64,000 nucleotides of DNA from Paracoccaceae bacterium (lineage in GTDB: Bacteria > Pseudomonadota > Alphaproteobacteria > Rhodobacterales > Rhodobacteraceae), in contig JAGQRV010000018.1 of assembly GCA_020425125.1 (NCBI GenBank), positions 87,496-151,495 of the forward strand. Direction: 5' to 3'. Positions within the stretch are counted from its first letter, which is position 1, and each line of letters opens with the position of its first letter. Below, piece after piece: positions 8,813-16,559 of this stretch. Under the pieces are notes generated by a model. The model searched no databases and was not told the origin of the DNA. It worked only from the letters and a program-made list of their open reading frames with translations. Position numbers and translations under genes: made by a program.

Positions 8813-9616
8813 CTACAACCCGTAGCGCGCGAACAGCGCCCGCTCTTCGACCGTCGCGACCATATTGTCCATGAAGGCAAGACCGAGCCTCTGCAGCAGG
8901 CTCCGCTTGGCACCGTAGACGAGAAACTTCACGTCCTTGCCGAAGCGCTCCTGCATCTTGGGCACCAAATGGCCGATCCCGTCAGCGAGGCCGCGGTCGA
9001 CCGCCTGCCGGCCGATCCAGACATCGCCGGTGAACAAGTCTTCGCCATCGCCCAGCTTGGCGCCTCGGCGGGACTTCACCTGGTCGATAAAGGCGGCGTG
9101 AATCTGTTCCAGGATGCGGTTGAGGCGCTGCACGTCCTCATCCTTCTCCGGTCGGAACGGGTCGAGCATGCTTTTCGACCGGCCCGCGGTATGCACACGG
9201 CGCTCGATCCCATGGCGGGCAATAAAGTCATGCGCCCCGAACGACGCCGAGATCACTCCGATCGAGCCCAGGATCGATGCCGGGTCAGCCCAGATCTCGT
9301 CTGCCTGGACCGCAATCCAGTAGCCGCCTGAAGCTGCGACGTCCTCCACGAACGCGTAGACCGGAACCGATCGTTCCTCGGCAAGCCGCCGGATTCGCGC
9401 CCCGATCAGCGAGGACTGGACGGCGCTCCCTCCGGGGGAATTGATCGACAGAGCCACGGCACTGGGCTTGCCGCGCGTGAACGCGCGGTCGAGTGTCTGG
9501 GCCAGACCGTCATCGCTAAGGCCCTGGACGAACCTGCCACCGCTCGAGATCATGCCGCTCAGGCGCACCACGGCGACGCGGGGCCGGGCCTTCAGGAAAG
9601 GGATCCACCGTCTCAT
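8813..9616 (-). CDS. S49 family serine peptidase (SppA/SohB-like)
   Basis: A 267-residue protease of the ClpP/crotonase fold related to signal-peptide peptidase A and SohB, acting on membrane-associated peptides. The nucleophile serine is in NSPGGSAVQSS, after the LSINSPGGS oxyanion strand (~res. 60-66), and the lysine-bearing segment is VAASGGYWIAV. It is the short single-domain form. The start is uncertain: ATG beginning MRRWIP is chosen because relatives start this way and an ACGAGA precedes it; ATG 12 bases upstream (MSRDM) is possible. First gene of a three-gene operon. Confidence 0.85.
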   Translation of the reverse strand: MRRWIPFLKARPRVAVVRLSGMISSGGRFVQGLSDDGLAQTLDRAFTRGKPSAVALSINSPGGSAVQSSLIGARIRRLAEERSVPVYAFVEDVAASGGYWIAVQADEIWADPASILGSIGVISASFGAHDFIARHGIERRVHTAGRSKSMLDPFRPEKDEDVQRLNRILEQIHAAFIDQVKSRRGAKLGDGEDLFTGDVWIGRQAVDRGLADGIGHLVPKMQERFGKDVKFLVYGAKRSLLQRLGLAFMDNMVATVEERALFARYGL

Positions 9617-9675
9617 GTCTCGTGACATAAAGCCCGGGCGGCGGGACAACAAGCGGCGGGTGGCGTGAAAGCAGT

Positions 9676-9708
9676 AAGGGCCCCGGGCGGTGCTCGCCGG
9701 GGCCCTTT
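9676..9708 (-). terminator. Strong GC hairpin downstream of the spike-base gene
   Basis: An 11-bp perfect inverted repeat (AAGGGCCCCGG / CCGGGGCCCTT) with a 10-base loop lies between the spike-base gene and the S49 peptidase gene. The flanking T-run is short on either strand, but position and stem strength suit a rho-independent terminator ending the minus-strand spike gene. Confidence 0.65.
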
Positions 9709-9736
9709 GCGGACGCCTGTGCAGGGGCGTGCCGGG

Positions 9737-10000
9737 TTACCAGAGCGCGACGATGCCGGACGCGGTCGTGCCGGTCGCATTCACCTTGCGCAGACGCAGC
9801 GGCAGGATCATCCCGGCGGGCACCGCCGAGAAGGTGACTTGGGTACCGGATGCGAGTTCGGCGCTGATCGTTCCGGCCCCGCCGACATAGATGGCGCGGG
9901 AGACCTGACCCAGCGGCTGGGTGTCGTTCGGCGCCACCATTTCGCCGTCGATTGCGGGTGAGGTCAGGCTCGGCGTGTTGCTGGCGTAGACATCGGCCAT
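9737..10000 (-). CDS. GTA-type head spike base protein (Rcc01079/GhsA family)
   Basis: An 87-residue protein without a signal peptide. It carries the pattern remembered for the RcGTA head-spike base family: an N-terminal SLTSPA stretch, RAIYVGGAGTISAEL, VTFSAVPAGMILPLR and a terminal ATGTTASGIVALW. In Rhodobacter capsulatus GhsA and GhsB form the capsid spikes that bind recipient capsular polysaccharide and are encoded away from the main GTA cluster. No GhsB-like fibre gene is adjacent; the next gene is divergent and encodes a secreted protein. Start ATG (MADVY) has GGAG nine bases upstream. Family assignment is by motif memory. Confidence 0.72.
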   Translation of the reverse strand: MADVYASNTPSLTSPAIDGEMVAPNDTQPLGQVSRAIYVGGAGTISAELASGTQVTFSAVPAGMILPLRLRKVNATGTTASGIVALW

Positions 10001-10123
10001 GCATGGTCTCCGTGGCAAGGGCGCGGTCGCGCGACCGGGCCGGGAAAGGAATGGGCTTGCAAGCCCGGGGCGTATCTCGGCGAACTGGGAGGCGGCGATT
10101 CCCGATCAGGAGGCCGGTTCGCG

Positions 10124-11842
10124 ATGCATGGAAAATTGCCTAACTCACGGTTAACGCCCGCTTTCGCCTCCGTGCGGCGGTTCGGGCGTGCGGCAACGGT
10201 CCGCGTCCTGCAATGGTCCGGTCGCGACGCTGGCATTCTTGTTTTCGCGGTTGTTCTTGTCCTGTCGGGCCACGGCCCACTGGCCGATACCGCGGCCACA
10301 TTTGATCGTGCTGTGGTTGTTGCCTCCGCGACCACGACGCGGGATCCCGAAACCGGCATCTTCAGCGTCGAACTCGCGCCCGCCATCCTGCCTTCGGAAC
10401 TGGCCGTGATCGATCCGGGACGCTCCGACGCCGCGGGCAGGATGTTGCGACAGCTTTACGCCAAGGGCCGGGCTGCCGGGCTCGATGGTGTCCTCTACGA
10501 CAACCGCGACCGAGGGCATTCCGTGCTGCCGCCGGACGCCTTTCCTCAGTTCAGTCGGGCGGTCTATTCCCGCCCCTTCGTTGCCGAAGGGCTCGATTAC
10601 GGCGTTGCGGGCCTGATCCGCTTTCCTTTCCCGGTAATTGGAAATTCCTCCACGGCGCTGACGCGGGGGGCCCTCGCGCGGAGCCTCGGGCGGGTGGCCC
10701 TGGCGGACCAGGGCGCGGCGCTGCGCAGCTACGAACTTTATGCGGCGAACCACATCTATGTGTATCCGGGGCATCGCGACCATCAGCGGGATTTCGGCGA
10801 CCGCCTGTTCGCCAATACGCCCCTCTTCCTGCTGTCGCAGGGGTCCTCCGGCAGCGATCAGCCGCTTCTAGACGCCCTGGCACTGTGCCTGGCCGCGTTC
10901 AGGCCCGAAACGCGGATCCGTCTGGAAGATGCGGGCTTGATCGCCCCCACGGCCCAGATGGTCCTGCGGCGGACCATGGAAGGTGTCGATGGGCCGGCCG
11001 ATTACTTGTCCCCGATTGCCCATCCGCCGGTTTTCGATCCGGCGAGGCTTCGTCCCGATGCCATCGTGCGACTCGCCAACAGTCTTGCGGCCGACAGTAT
11101 CCCGCCGATGGTTCGGCTCGAAGTTCTCAGCGATTTCGGCGCCTTGGCCGGGCGTGACTTTCTGGGGGAAAACCAGTCCGAGCTGCTCTTTACGACGCCG
11201 ACGGCCGTGGGGCGGGCCTGGCGCAGTTTTGCGCACGAGCGGCGCGTTACCCTGAGCGCTGCGAACACAATCGATCCGAACGGCAGACCGCTGCGCTTTC
11301 ATTGGGTCACGCTGTTGGGGAATCCGGCCGATGTGCGAATTTCACCGCGGGATCCTGGCGGTGCGGTCGCCGATATCGAGTTCGACTGGCCACGACAGGT
11401 CCCCGTGCAGCCGCAGATAGGGCTTTCGGCCAGCCGTTTCGACTTGGCAGTCATTGCCGACAACGGTGTGACCTTCTCGGCTCCGGCGACCTTTTCGGTC
11501 AGCCTGCCGCTTTTCCAGAACCGGGACTACCGGCAGGGAACTGACGGTGCGTGGCGCCTGCGATCGCTCGATTATTGGGTCGATGCGGAAGACGCGTATG
11601 CCGACCCGACGATCTGGCCGACTGGAGACTGGGAAGACGGCATGATTTACACTGCCGAAGGGCGGCTCGACGGCTTCGAGCGGCGTTTCGAAGACGGTCA
11701 GGTCCTCCGCCTTCGATTCGGACTGGAAGGACTTGGCCGCGCCGACGCGGCGGCGCCGCAACGGCTGCATCATCTGGCGCTCCCCACGGAGAGCGGGCCA
11801 CTTGCCTACGTCATCTGGACAACGGAAGGCGCCGTTCAGTAA
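10124..11842 (+). CDS. Secreted protein of unknown function with PKD-like domain
   Basis: A 572-residue protein I cannot assign. A hydrophobic segment at ~res. 35-55 (ILVFAVVLVLSGHGPLA) suggests a signal peptide or anchor. Visible stretches include FLLSQGSSGSDQPLLDAL (~230-248), repeated aromatic/Asp-rich segments, and around res. 385-400 a TIDPNGRPLRFHW block that looks like a PKD/Ig-like strand pair. No cysteine-based or hydrolase active site is convincing. The start is well supported by AGGAGG ten bases upstream of the ATG. It converges on the tyrosine kinase gene with a 7-bp overlap of 3' ends. Its position inside the EPS locus suggests a cell-surface or polymer-related role. Confidence 0.8.
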   Translation: MHGKLPNSRLTPAFASVRRFGRAATVRVLQWSGRDAGILVFAVVLVLSGHGPLADTAATFDRAVVVASATTTRDPETGIFSVELAPAILPSELAVIDPGRSDAAGRMLRQLYAKGRAAGLDGVLYDNRDRGHSVLPPDAFPQFSRAVYSRPFVAEGLDYGVAGLIRFPFPVIGNSSTALTRGALARSLGRVALADQGAALRSYELYAANHIYVYPGHRDHQRDFGDRLFANTPLFLLSQGSSGSDQPLLDALALCLAAFRPETRIRLEDAGLIAPTAQMVLRRTMEGVDGPADYLSPIAHPPVFDPARLRPDAIVRLANSLAADSIPPMVRLEVLSDFGALAGRDFLGENQSELLFTTPTAVGRAWRSFAHERRVTLSAANTIDPNGRPLRFHWVTLLGNPADVRISPRDPGGAVADIEFDWPRQVPVQPQIGLSASRFDLAVIADNGVTFSAPATFSVSLPLFQNRDYRQGTDGAWRLRSLDYWVDAEDAYADPTIWPTGDWEDGMIYTAEGRLDGFERRFEDGQVLRLRFGLEGLGRADAAAPQRLHHLALPTESGPLAYVIWTTEGAVQ

Positions 11843-12693
11843 TATCCGTCCTCGTAGCCGTATGCGGACGTGCTGTAGCGGCTCTTGTTCAGCACGACAC
11901 CCAACACGTTGGTCGCGGCCGCGATCTCCGACTCGGCCACGTCCACCTCATGGATCGAGGTTTCTTCGGCCGCCGCCACAAGGATGGCCGCATCCACGAA
12001 ATCGAGAAATGCCGCCGTGTCGTCACTGGCGAGAAGCGGAGGCGCGTCAAAAAGAACTAGATCGGGGGCATAGGTCTTCTCGATCTCGACGATCTTCTCG
12101 CGCGCCATTCCCGAGAGCAGCAGATCCGACGGGTTCTCGGCCGGCACCTTGTTGGCCGCAAATGCGAGATTGTTGCCGTAGGCCAGCATGTGCGCCTCGG
12201 CCGGCTCGTCGCCGCTCAGCACGCGGGCAAAGCGGAGGTTCTCCTTGATGCCGAGCAGATGGGCGAGTTCGGGACGTCGCATGTCGGTCTCGATGACCAG
12301 CGTGCGGAAATCGGCCTGCCGTCCGAAGCTGAAGGCAAGGTTGGCGGTGATCGTAGTCTTGCCGCATTTGGGCGTCGGCGAGGTAACCAGGATACGGCGC
12401 CAGTTGTTGGCCTTGATCTGCTGGATGACCTTGGTGCGCATCATGTCGAAGGCGGTGGCCTCGCGCCCGCCGAAATAGGCGACCACCCGGTTGGATTTCA
12501 GAGTCCGTTCGTTGGGCTCGTACTGGGCAAGGCGTCGCCAGGCCTCCTGACTCGACGTGTTGAACTGTGCGTCACCGTTGCGTGCCGGCGCCACGCGTCC
12601 CACTGGAGCCTGCGCCACGCCTGCGGTTGCTGCCGCAGTCGCCTGCTGGCGGCGGTCACGGGCCCGGCTGAGTGCTTCCTGAAGTCGTTCCAT
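11836..12693 (-). CDS. Exopolysaccharide tyrosine-protein kinase (CpsD/BY-kinase-like)
   Basis: A 285-residue cytoplasmic BY-type kinase that would pair with the Wzz protein encoded just upstream to control polymer length. It has a P-loop at res. ~105-114 written SPTPKCGKTT (Lys112), a Walker A' segment VIETDMRRP (~132), a Walker B-like DLVLFDAPP, and a Tyr-rich tail (YSTSAYGYEDGYY), the usual autophosphorylation cluster. The P-loop departs from the family's usual PGEGKS/T: the first glycine position is Pro-Lys. It belongs to the group found in PEP-CTERM/exosortase loci. Its stop codon lies inside the 3' end of the convergent secreted-protein gene. Confidence 0.87.
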   Translation of the reverse strand: MERLQEALSRARDRRQQATAAATAGVAQAPVGRVAPARNGDAQFNTSSQEAWRRLAQYEPNERTLKSNRVVAYFGGREATAFDMMRTKVIQQIKANNWRRILVTSPTPKCGKTTITANLAFSFGRQADFRTLVIETDMRRPELAHLLGIKENLRFARVLSGDEPAEAHMLAYGNNLAFAANKVPAENPSDLLLSGMAREKIVEIEKTYAPDLVLFDAPPLLASDDTAAFLDFVDAAILVAAAEETSIHEVDVAESEIAAATNVLGVVLNKSRYSTSAYGYEDGYY

Positions 12694-12752
12694 CTGCGTA
12701 CCTTGCCTAAACTAACACGCCGCCTGACCCGCTCCGACTGCCGGATCGCGCC

Positions 12753-14351
12753 TTATCCTGTTACCGAGAAGCCGATCTTGTTCAACGCCGGCTCGATCAG
12801 CACATCGAGTGGCGTCACGAATGTGTGAACGGCGTAGAGTGAAACCGGAATGCCGATGACGAACACCGCCACCGCTCCCAGATAGACCATCTTCCGCATG
12901 AAGAGTTCCCGATCCGTGCGGATGTAGGGCAGCACGGCAATCGGTGTAATCCCCAGCCGATTAGTCAACTCGACGGGGCGCCGGATCGACCGGTTGAGAA
13001 GCTCCAGAAGAACCACCAGCGCGAGCCCGGCGGCGAAACCGCCGCCAATGCCCGCCCCGGCGATCATCAGCCGGTCCGGTTTGATCGGGTCCTGCGGCGG
13101 CGTTGCCTGTTCGATGACTGAGATCCGCTGGCCCTTTGCCAGGAGTTCGATCCGTTCGCCGGTATCCGCTGCCGACAAGCGGCTGACGGCGTTGTTGTAC
13201 TGGTTCTGGACGGCGGTGATATCACGCTGAAGCTTGGTCAGCGTCGCACCATTCTCGGCAACCTTTGAAATATCCGCATTCACCTCGTCCATCTTCGCCT
13301 TGGCGTTGTCAATCTCCTGCTGCAGGCCCGCAATCTGCGAGTCGAGCGCCGCGATCTGCGACTCATACATCGCCTGCTGCTGGCTGATCGGAGCACTTCC
13401 CGATCCGGTCGGAAGGCCGCTGTTGGCAGCCATCTGATCCGCAACCTGCTTCTGAAGCTGCTTGTACTGGCTTTCGAGGATCAGCAGCTTCGGGTTCTGG
13501 TCGGAATAGATCAGCTTCGCGTTGTTGTACTGCTGTTCGATGGTGTTGAGCTGCTGCTGAAGCGGGGTGAGCTGCTGGCCGGTCGTCTGAACCCCGCCGG
13601 TGGCATTGTAGAGGTCGGTAATGCGCTGCTTCTGGTCCTGGAGGGACTGAATCTGCTGCCGACGGCTGGTGATGAGGTTGTCGAGGCCGGTAAGCTGACC
13701 CTGAAGGAAGGTCAGGTTGGCCGGGACCGCGATGCCCGCCTGATTCTGGAATTCCAGAAGGCGCGCGCTCTGCGAGTCGAGTTCGGTGCCGAGCCGGGCA
13801 ACCTCCTGCTTGAAGAACTCAAGGGTGTCGCCAGCCTGCTCGGTGCGAATCTGGACGTTCTGCTGCAGGACCCTTGTGACGAACTCGTTGGTAACCTCCG
13901 CGGCGACGATCGGTGAGTCTGCGTCGAAGGTGATGCTGAGGACCGTCGCGTTCGGCGGCGCGCCACGCACTTTCGACGTGCCGCCGGTTGTCGTGAACTG
14001 TGTCCGGCTGCGCATGTCGTCGATCTTGTCTGCGACTGACATGCCTTCGCCCTTCTTCTTGGAGCGTTCGTAGACCTTCAGCTGGTTGGCGATGTCGAGG
14101 AGATTGTCGCGCGTCATCATGCGCTGCTGGATGATCTGCAGCTGCTCGGGCGCCTGGGTGGTGACGGTCGAGGACGCCAGATTCGCCGGAATCTGCGGCG
14201 ATTCCACCAGAAGGGTTGCCCGTCCCTCGAATTCCGGGGGCAAGATCATCGCGAGGGTCAGGCCGACCGACGCAAAGAGCGCTGCGACCAGCACAAAGTA
14301 CGGGCTGCGCCGCAGAAAGACGCTGAAGTAGTATTTGAAGTCAAGATTCAT
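12753..14351 (-). CDS. Chain-length determinant (Wzz/GNVR) protein of the EPS locus
   Basis: A 532-residue inner-membrane co-polymerase. An N-terminal helix (~res. 17-37) is followed by a Wzz domain, a long periplasmic region rich in heptad-like Gln/Leu coiled coil (~180-400), the GNVR-type segment and a C-terminal TM pair (~450-505). It controls polysaccharide length together with the adjacent kinase and matches the XrtA-system chain-length protein type. The ATG (MNLDFKYYF) has GGAG nine bases upstream and lies 11 bases inside the end of the ATPase gene, so the two are translationally coupled. Confidence 0.88.
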   Translation of the reverse strand: MNLDFKYYFSVFLRRSPYFVLVAALFASVGLTLAMILPPEFEGRATLLVESPQIPANLASSTVTTQAPEQLQIIQQRMMTRDNLLDIANQLKVYERSKKKGEGMSVADKIDDMRSRTQFTTTGGTSKVRGAPPNATVLSITFDADSPIVAAEVTNEFVTRVLQQNVQIRTEQAGDTLEFFKQEVARLGTELDSQSARLLEFQNQAGIAVPANLTFLQGQLTGLDNLITSRRQQIQSLQDQKQRITDLYNATGGVQTTGQQLTPLQQQLNTIEQQYNNAKLIYSDQNPKLLILESQYKQLQKQVADQMAANSGLPTGSGSAPISQQQAMYESQIAALDSQIAGLQQEIDNAKAKMDEVNADISKVAENGATLTKLQRDITAVQNQYNNAVSRLSAADTGERIELLAKGQRISVIEQATPPQDPIKPDRLMIAGAGIGGGFAAGLALVVLLELLNRSIRRPVELTNRLGITPIAVLPYIRTDRELFMRKMVYLGAVAVFVIGIPVSLYAVHTFVTPLDVLIEPALNKIGFSVTG

Positions 14352-15210
14352 GCGCCGCTTCTCCACCCGGAGCCGGCGCGCCGAAGAACACGCCGTCTGC
14401 CAGAACACAATCAATCGTCTCTGCCGTCACCACCGATTCTTCCGACGAGAAGGCATAGACAAGTCCGAGGTCGCAAAGCTGGTTGACGAGTCGGGGTATC
14501 CCACTGGTAAGACGATAGACCTCCGACACTGCGTCCTGTGCAAACTCTTCCCCGGTTCCACCGGCGACCCTGAGCCGGTGCGCGATATAGGCCGCGACGT
14601 TATCCTTCGACATCGCGGAAAGATGAAAGCTCGAACCGACCCGCTGCATGAACTGCTTCATCTCCGGACGCATGATCAGCGCGCGCAGCTCGGGTTGTCC
14701 GACAAGGACGAGTTGCACGAGCTCGTCCTTGTTGGAGTTGATGTTCGTCAGCATCCGCAGTTCTTCAAGCGTGTGCGTGTTGAGGTTCTGCGCTTCATCG
14801 ATGATCAGGATCACGCGATGGCCCTCTGCATAGGACTCGAGCAGAAAATCCTGAAGCTGCTGGAAAAGCTCCACGTAGGACGCGTGTGGTTCGAACTTCT
14901 CGCCCAGGGAGTACAGCACCCATTGCAGCAGCTCGCCCCGGTCACCCTGCGCGTTGGAGATGAGACCGACGATCACATCCTCGGGCATCGTCTTGAGCAG
15001 ATGCTGCAGAAGGGTTGTCTTGCCCGCGCCGATTTCGCCCGTCACCACCGTGATCGGCGACCGGGTGAGGATGCCATACTCGAGCATCGTGAAGGCCAGC
15101 CTGTGCGACTTTGACCAGAACAGGAAGTCCGGGTCCGGCACGAGCGTGAAGGGACGTTCGCGGAACCCGAAGAAAGAATTGTATATGTCGACCGGAGCTG
15201 TAGTGTTCAT
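14341..15210 (-). CDS. ExeA-like AAA ATPase of the exosortase/EPS locus
   Basis: A 289-residue ATPase of the ExeA/GspA type. Walker A is GEIGAGKTT (res. 58-66) and Walker B is ILIIDEAQN (~134-142), with sensor motifs near LVGQPEL and an arginine-finger-like SGIPRLVNQLC. Such ATPases recur in PEP-CTERM/exosortase polysaccharide loci (TIGR03015-type), where they are thought to energise or organise secretion. It is the first gene of the minus-strand trio ATPase-Wzz-kinase. The long leader upstream is shared with the divergent sugar transferase gene. Confidence 0.87.
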   Translation of the reverse strand: MNTTAPVDIYNSFFGFRERPFTLVPDPDFLFWSKSHRLAFTMLEYGILTRSPITVVTGEIGAGKTTLLQHLLKTMPEDVIVGLISNAQGDRGELLQWVLYSLGEKFEPHASYVELFQQLQDFLLESYAEGHRVILIIDEAQNLNTHTLEELRMLTNINSNKDELVQLVLVGQPELRALIMRPEMKQFMQRVGSSFHLSAMSKDNVAAYIAHRLRVAGGTGEEFAQDAVSEVYRLTSGIPRLVNQLCDLGLVYAFSSEESVVTAETIDCVLADGVFFGAPAPGGEAAHES

Positions 15211-15777
15211 AGGCCTGTAACCGGAGCACGACGAGTCCCGCCTGTGCCGAAATGCGTCCCTTTCAGGTCGGCAATTTTGACCTATACCTAGTTTCCGCTT
15301 CCCTTACGCGCAATCGAAGCGGTCAAGAAAGATCCCTCGCCCACTGCGCCCAAAAGGACGCAATAACGACCGATACCTGCATCGCTGCGCTGCGGCAACC
15401 GGGATCTTGGCGCCTGCGGCACGCAGTGCTGCTGCTGCAGAATCATTGTGAGCCTCAAGTGTTCGCGTTCTGCCGTGAACGCAGGGATTCGCCGCGTTGC
15501 GGAGATTCGCGCGATACGGGAATGCACGTTTTGCGTGCATCGAGCGCTGCCGCATGAAGAGAATCCGGGGCGAATGTGCCGTCTCAAGGGTGTTTTTGTC
15601 CGTTAATCAAAGCGATGAGTGTTGACCGAAAAGAAATGGCAAATACCTTCAAAGATTGAAACGAATAGCTGTGACGTGGTAAGACGAACCTGCTCGAGCC
15701 GCTTCGGATGAGTACTTTCGAGGCCGCAGTGGTTGAGTGTGTCAGGGTGTTTCTGTCGGTTAAAAGAGGTTGACGTT
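15211..15777. promoter_or_regulatory. Divergent EPS control region with imperfect direct repeat
   Basis: A 567-bp gap between the divergent ATPase and sugar-transferase genes, unusually long for this compact window, with no convincing gene. It holds an imperfect 19-bp direct repeat, GGGTGTTTTTGTCCGTTAA at 15588-15606 and GGGTGTTTCTGTCGGTTAA at 15745-15763 (17/19 identical, 157 bp apart), each followed shortly by GTTGAC, and an inverted repeat TGCACG-N5-CGTGCA at 15523-15539. The downstream repeat ends 14 bases before the sugar-transferase start. These are candidate operators; the regulator is not identifiable. Confidence 0.5.
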
Positions 15778-16449
15778 GTGACCGCACACTTTCCAAACTC
15801 ATCCGATGTGATTTCTGGAATAGTCGACTACACCCCCCAACGCAGCGTCTACCGCTCGCTGGCCAAGCGGGCGTTCGACATCGTGTTTGTGCTCACCTCG
15901 TCCGTTCTGGTGGTACCTGTCACCCTGCTGCTCGCGCTTGTGGTCATGGCGGACGGCGGGACGCCATTCTTCATTCAAGAGCGTGTCGGCAAGGACGGCC
16001 GCGTCTTCCGCATGGTGAAGCTGCGGTCGATGGTGAAGGACGCAGACCTCAAGCTGGCCGACTATCTGGCCCGCAACGAAAGTGCCCGCTCCGAGTGGAA
16101 CCGGTCGCAGAAGCTGAAGAACGATCCGAGGATCACCCGCATCGGGATGCTCATCCGGAAGACCTCGCTGGACGAGTTGCCGCAGTTCTGGAACGTCCTG
16201 CTCGGCGACATGAGCGTGGTGGGACCGCGGCCGATGTTGCCGCAGCAGCGCGAACTCTATCCTGGACAGGCCTATTATGCGCTAAAGCCCGGCGTGACCG
16301 GCATGTGGCAGGTCGGTGACCGGCACAATACATCGTTCGCCGCGCGCGCGCGGTACGATGCCGAATATTACCGCCGTGTCAGCCTGTCGACCGATATCGG
16401 ACTGATCCTGCGTACGGTGCGGGTGGTCTGCAGGGGCACCGGCATGTAA
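15778..16449 (+). CDS. Undecaprenyl-phosphate sugar phosphotransferase (ExoY-like)
   Basis: A 223-residue polyprenyl-phosphate hexose-1-phosphate transferase that starts polysaccharide repeat-unit assembly on the lipid carrier. It is the short form: one N-terminal membrane helix (~res. 15-45) followed by the catalytic domain with KLRSM, RKTSLDELPQFWNVL and MSVVGPRPMLP motifs. The extra N-terminal membrane domain of WbaP is absent. I choose the GTG preceded by AAGAGG at eight-base spacing rather than the open frame upstream. It is the only glycan-assembly enzyme in the window; no other glycosyltransferase, flippase or polymerase is seen. Confidence 0.9.
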   Translation: MTAHFPNSSDVISGIVDYTPQRSVYRSLAKRAFDIVFVLTSSVLVVPVTLLLALVVMADGGTPFFIQERVGKDGRVFRMVKLRSMVKDADLKLADYLARNESARSEWNRSQKLKNDPRITRIGMLIRKTSLDELPQFWNVLLGDMSVVGPRPMLPQQRELYPGQAYYALKPGVTGMWQVGDRHNTSFAARARYDAEYYRRVSLSTDIGLILRTVRVVCRGTGM

Positions 16450-16478
16450 CGATCGGGTGACCAGTCCGGATATCGGCT

Positions 16479-16510
16479 CGGTCGCGGGTTTCCGCGGCCG
16501 TTTTTATTTT
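16479..16510 (+). terminator. Rho-independent terminator after the sugar transferase
   Basis: A nine-pair stem, CGGTCGCGG / CCGCGGCCG with one G-T pair and a GTTT loop, is followed directly by TTTTTATTTT. Position right after the sugar transferase and before the PrsT gene is appropriate for a terminator or attenuator. Confidence 0.85.
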
Positions 16511-16559
16511 GGTAACGGGGCCCCTACATAAGGGGCTGGCTAAACCCACGGGTGATTCA

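Noticed and set aside
15252-15557. 101-codon plus-strand frame in the EPS divergent region
   Set aside because: No ribosome site, no recognisable protein features, and the region is better explained as regulatory DNA.
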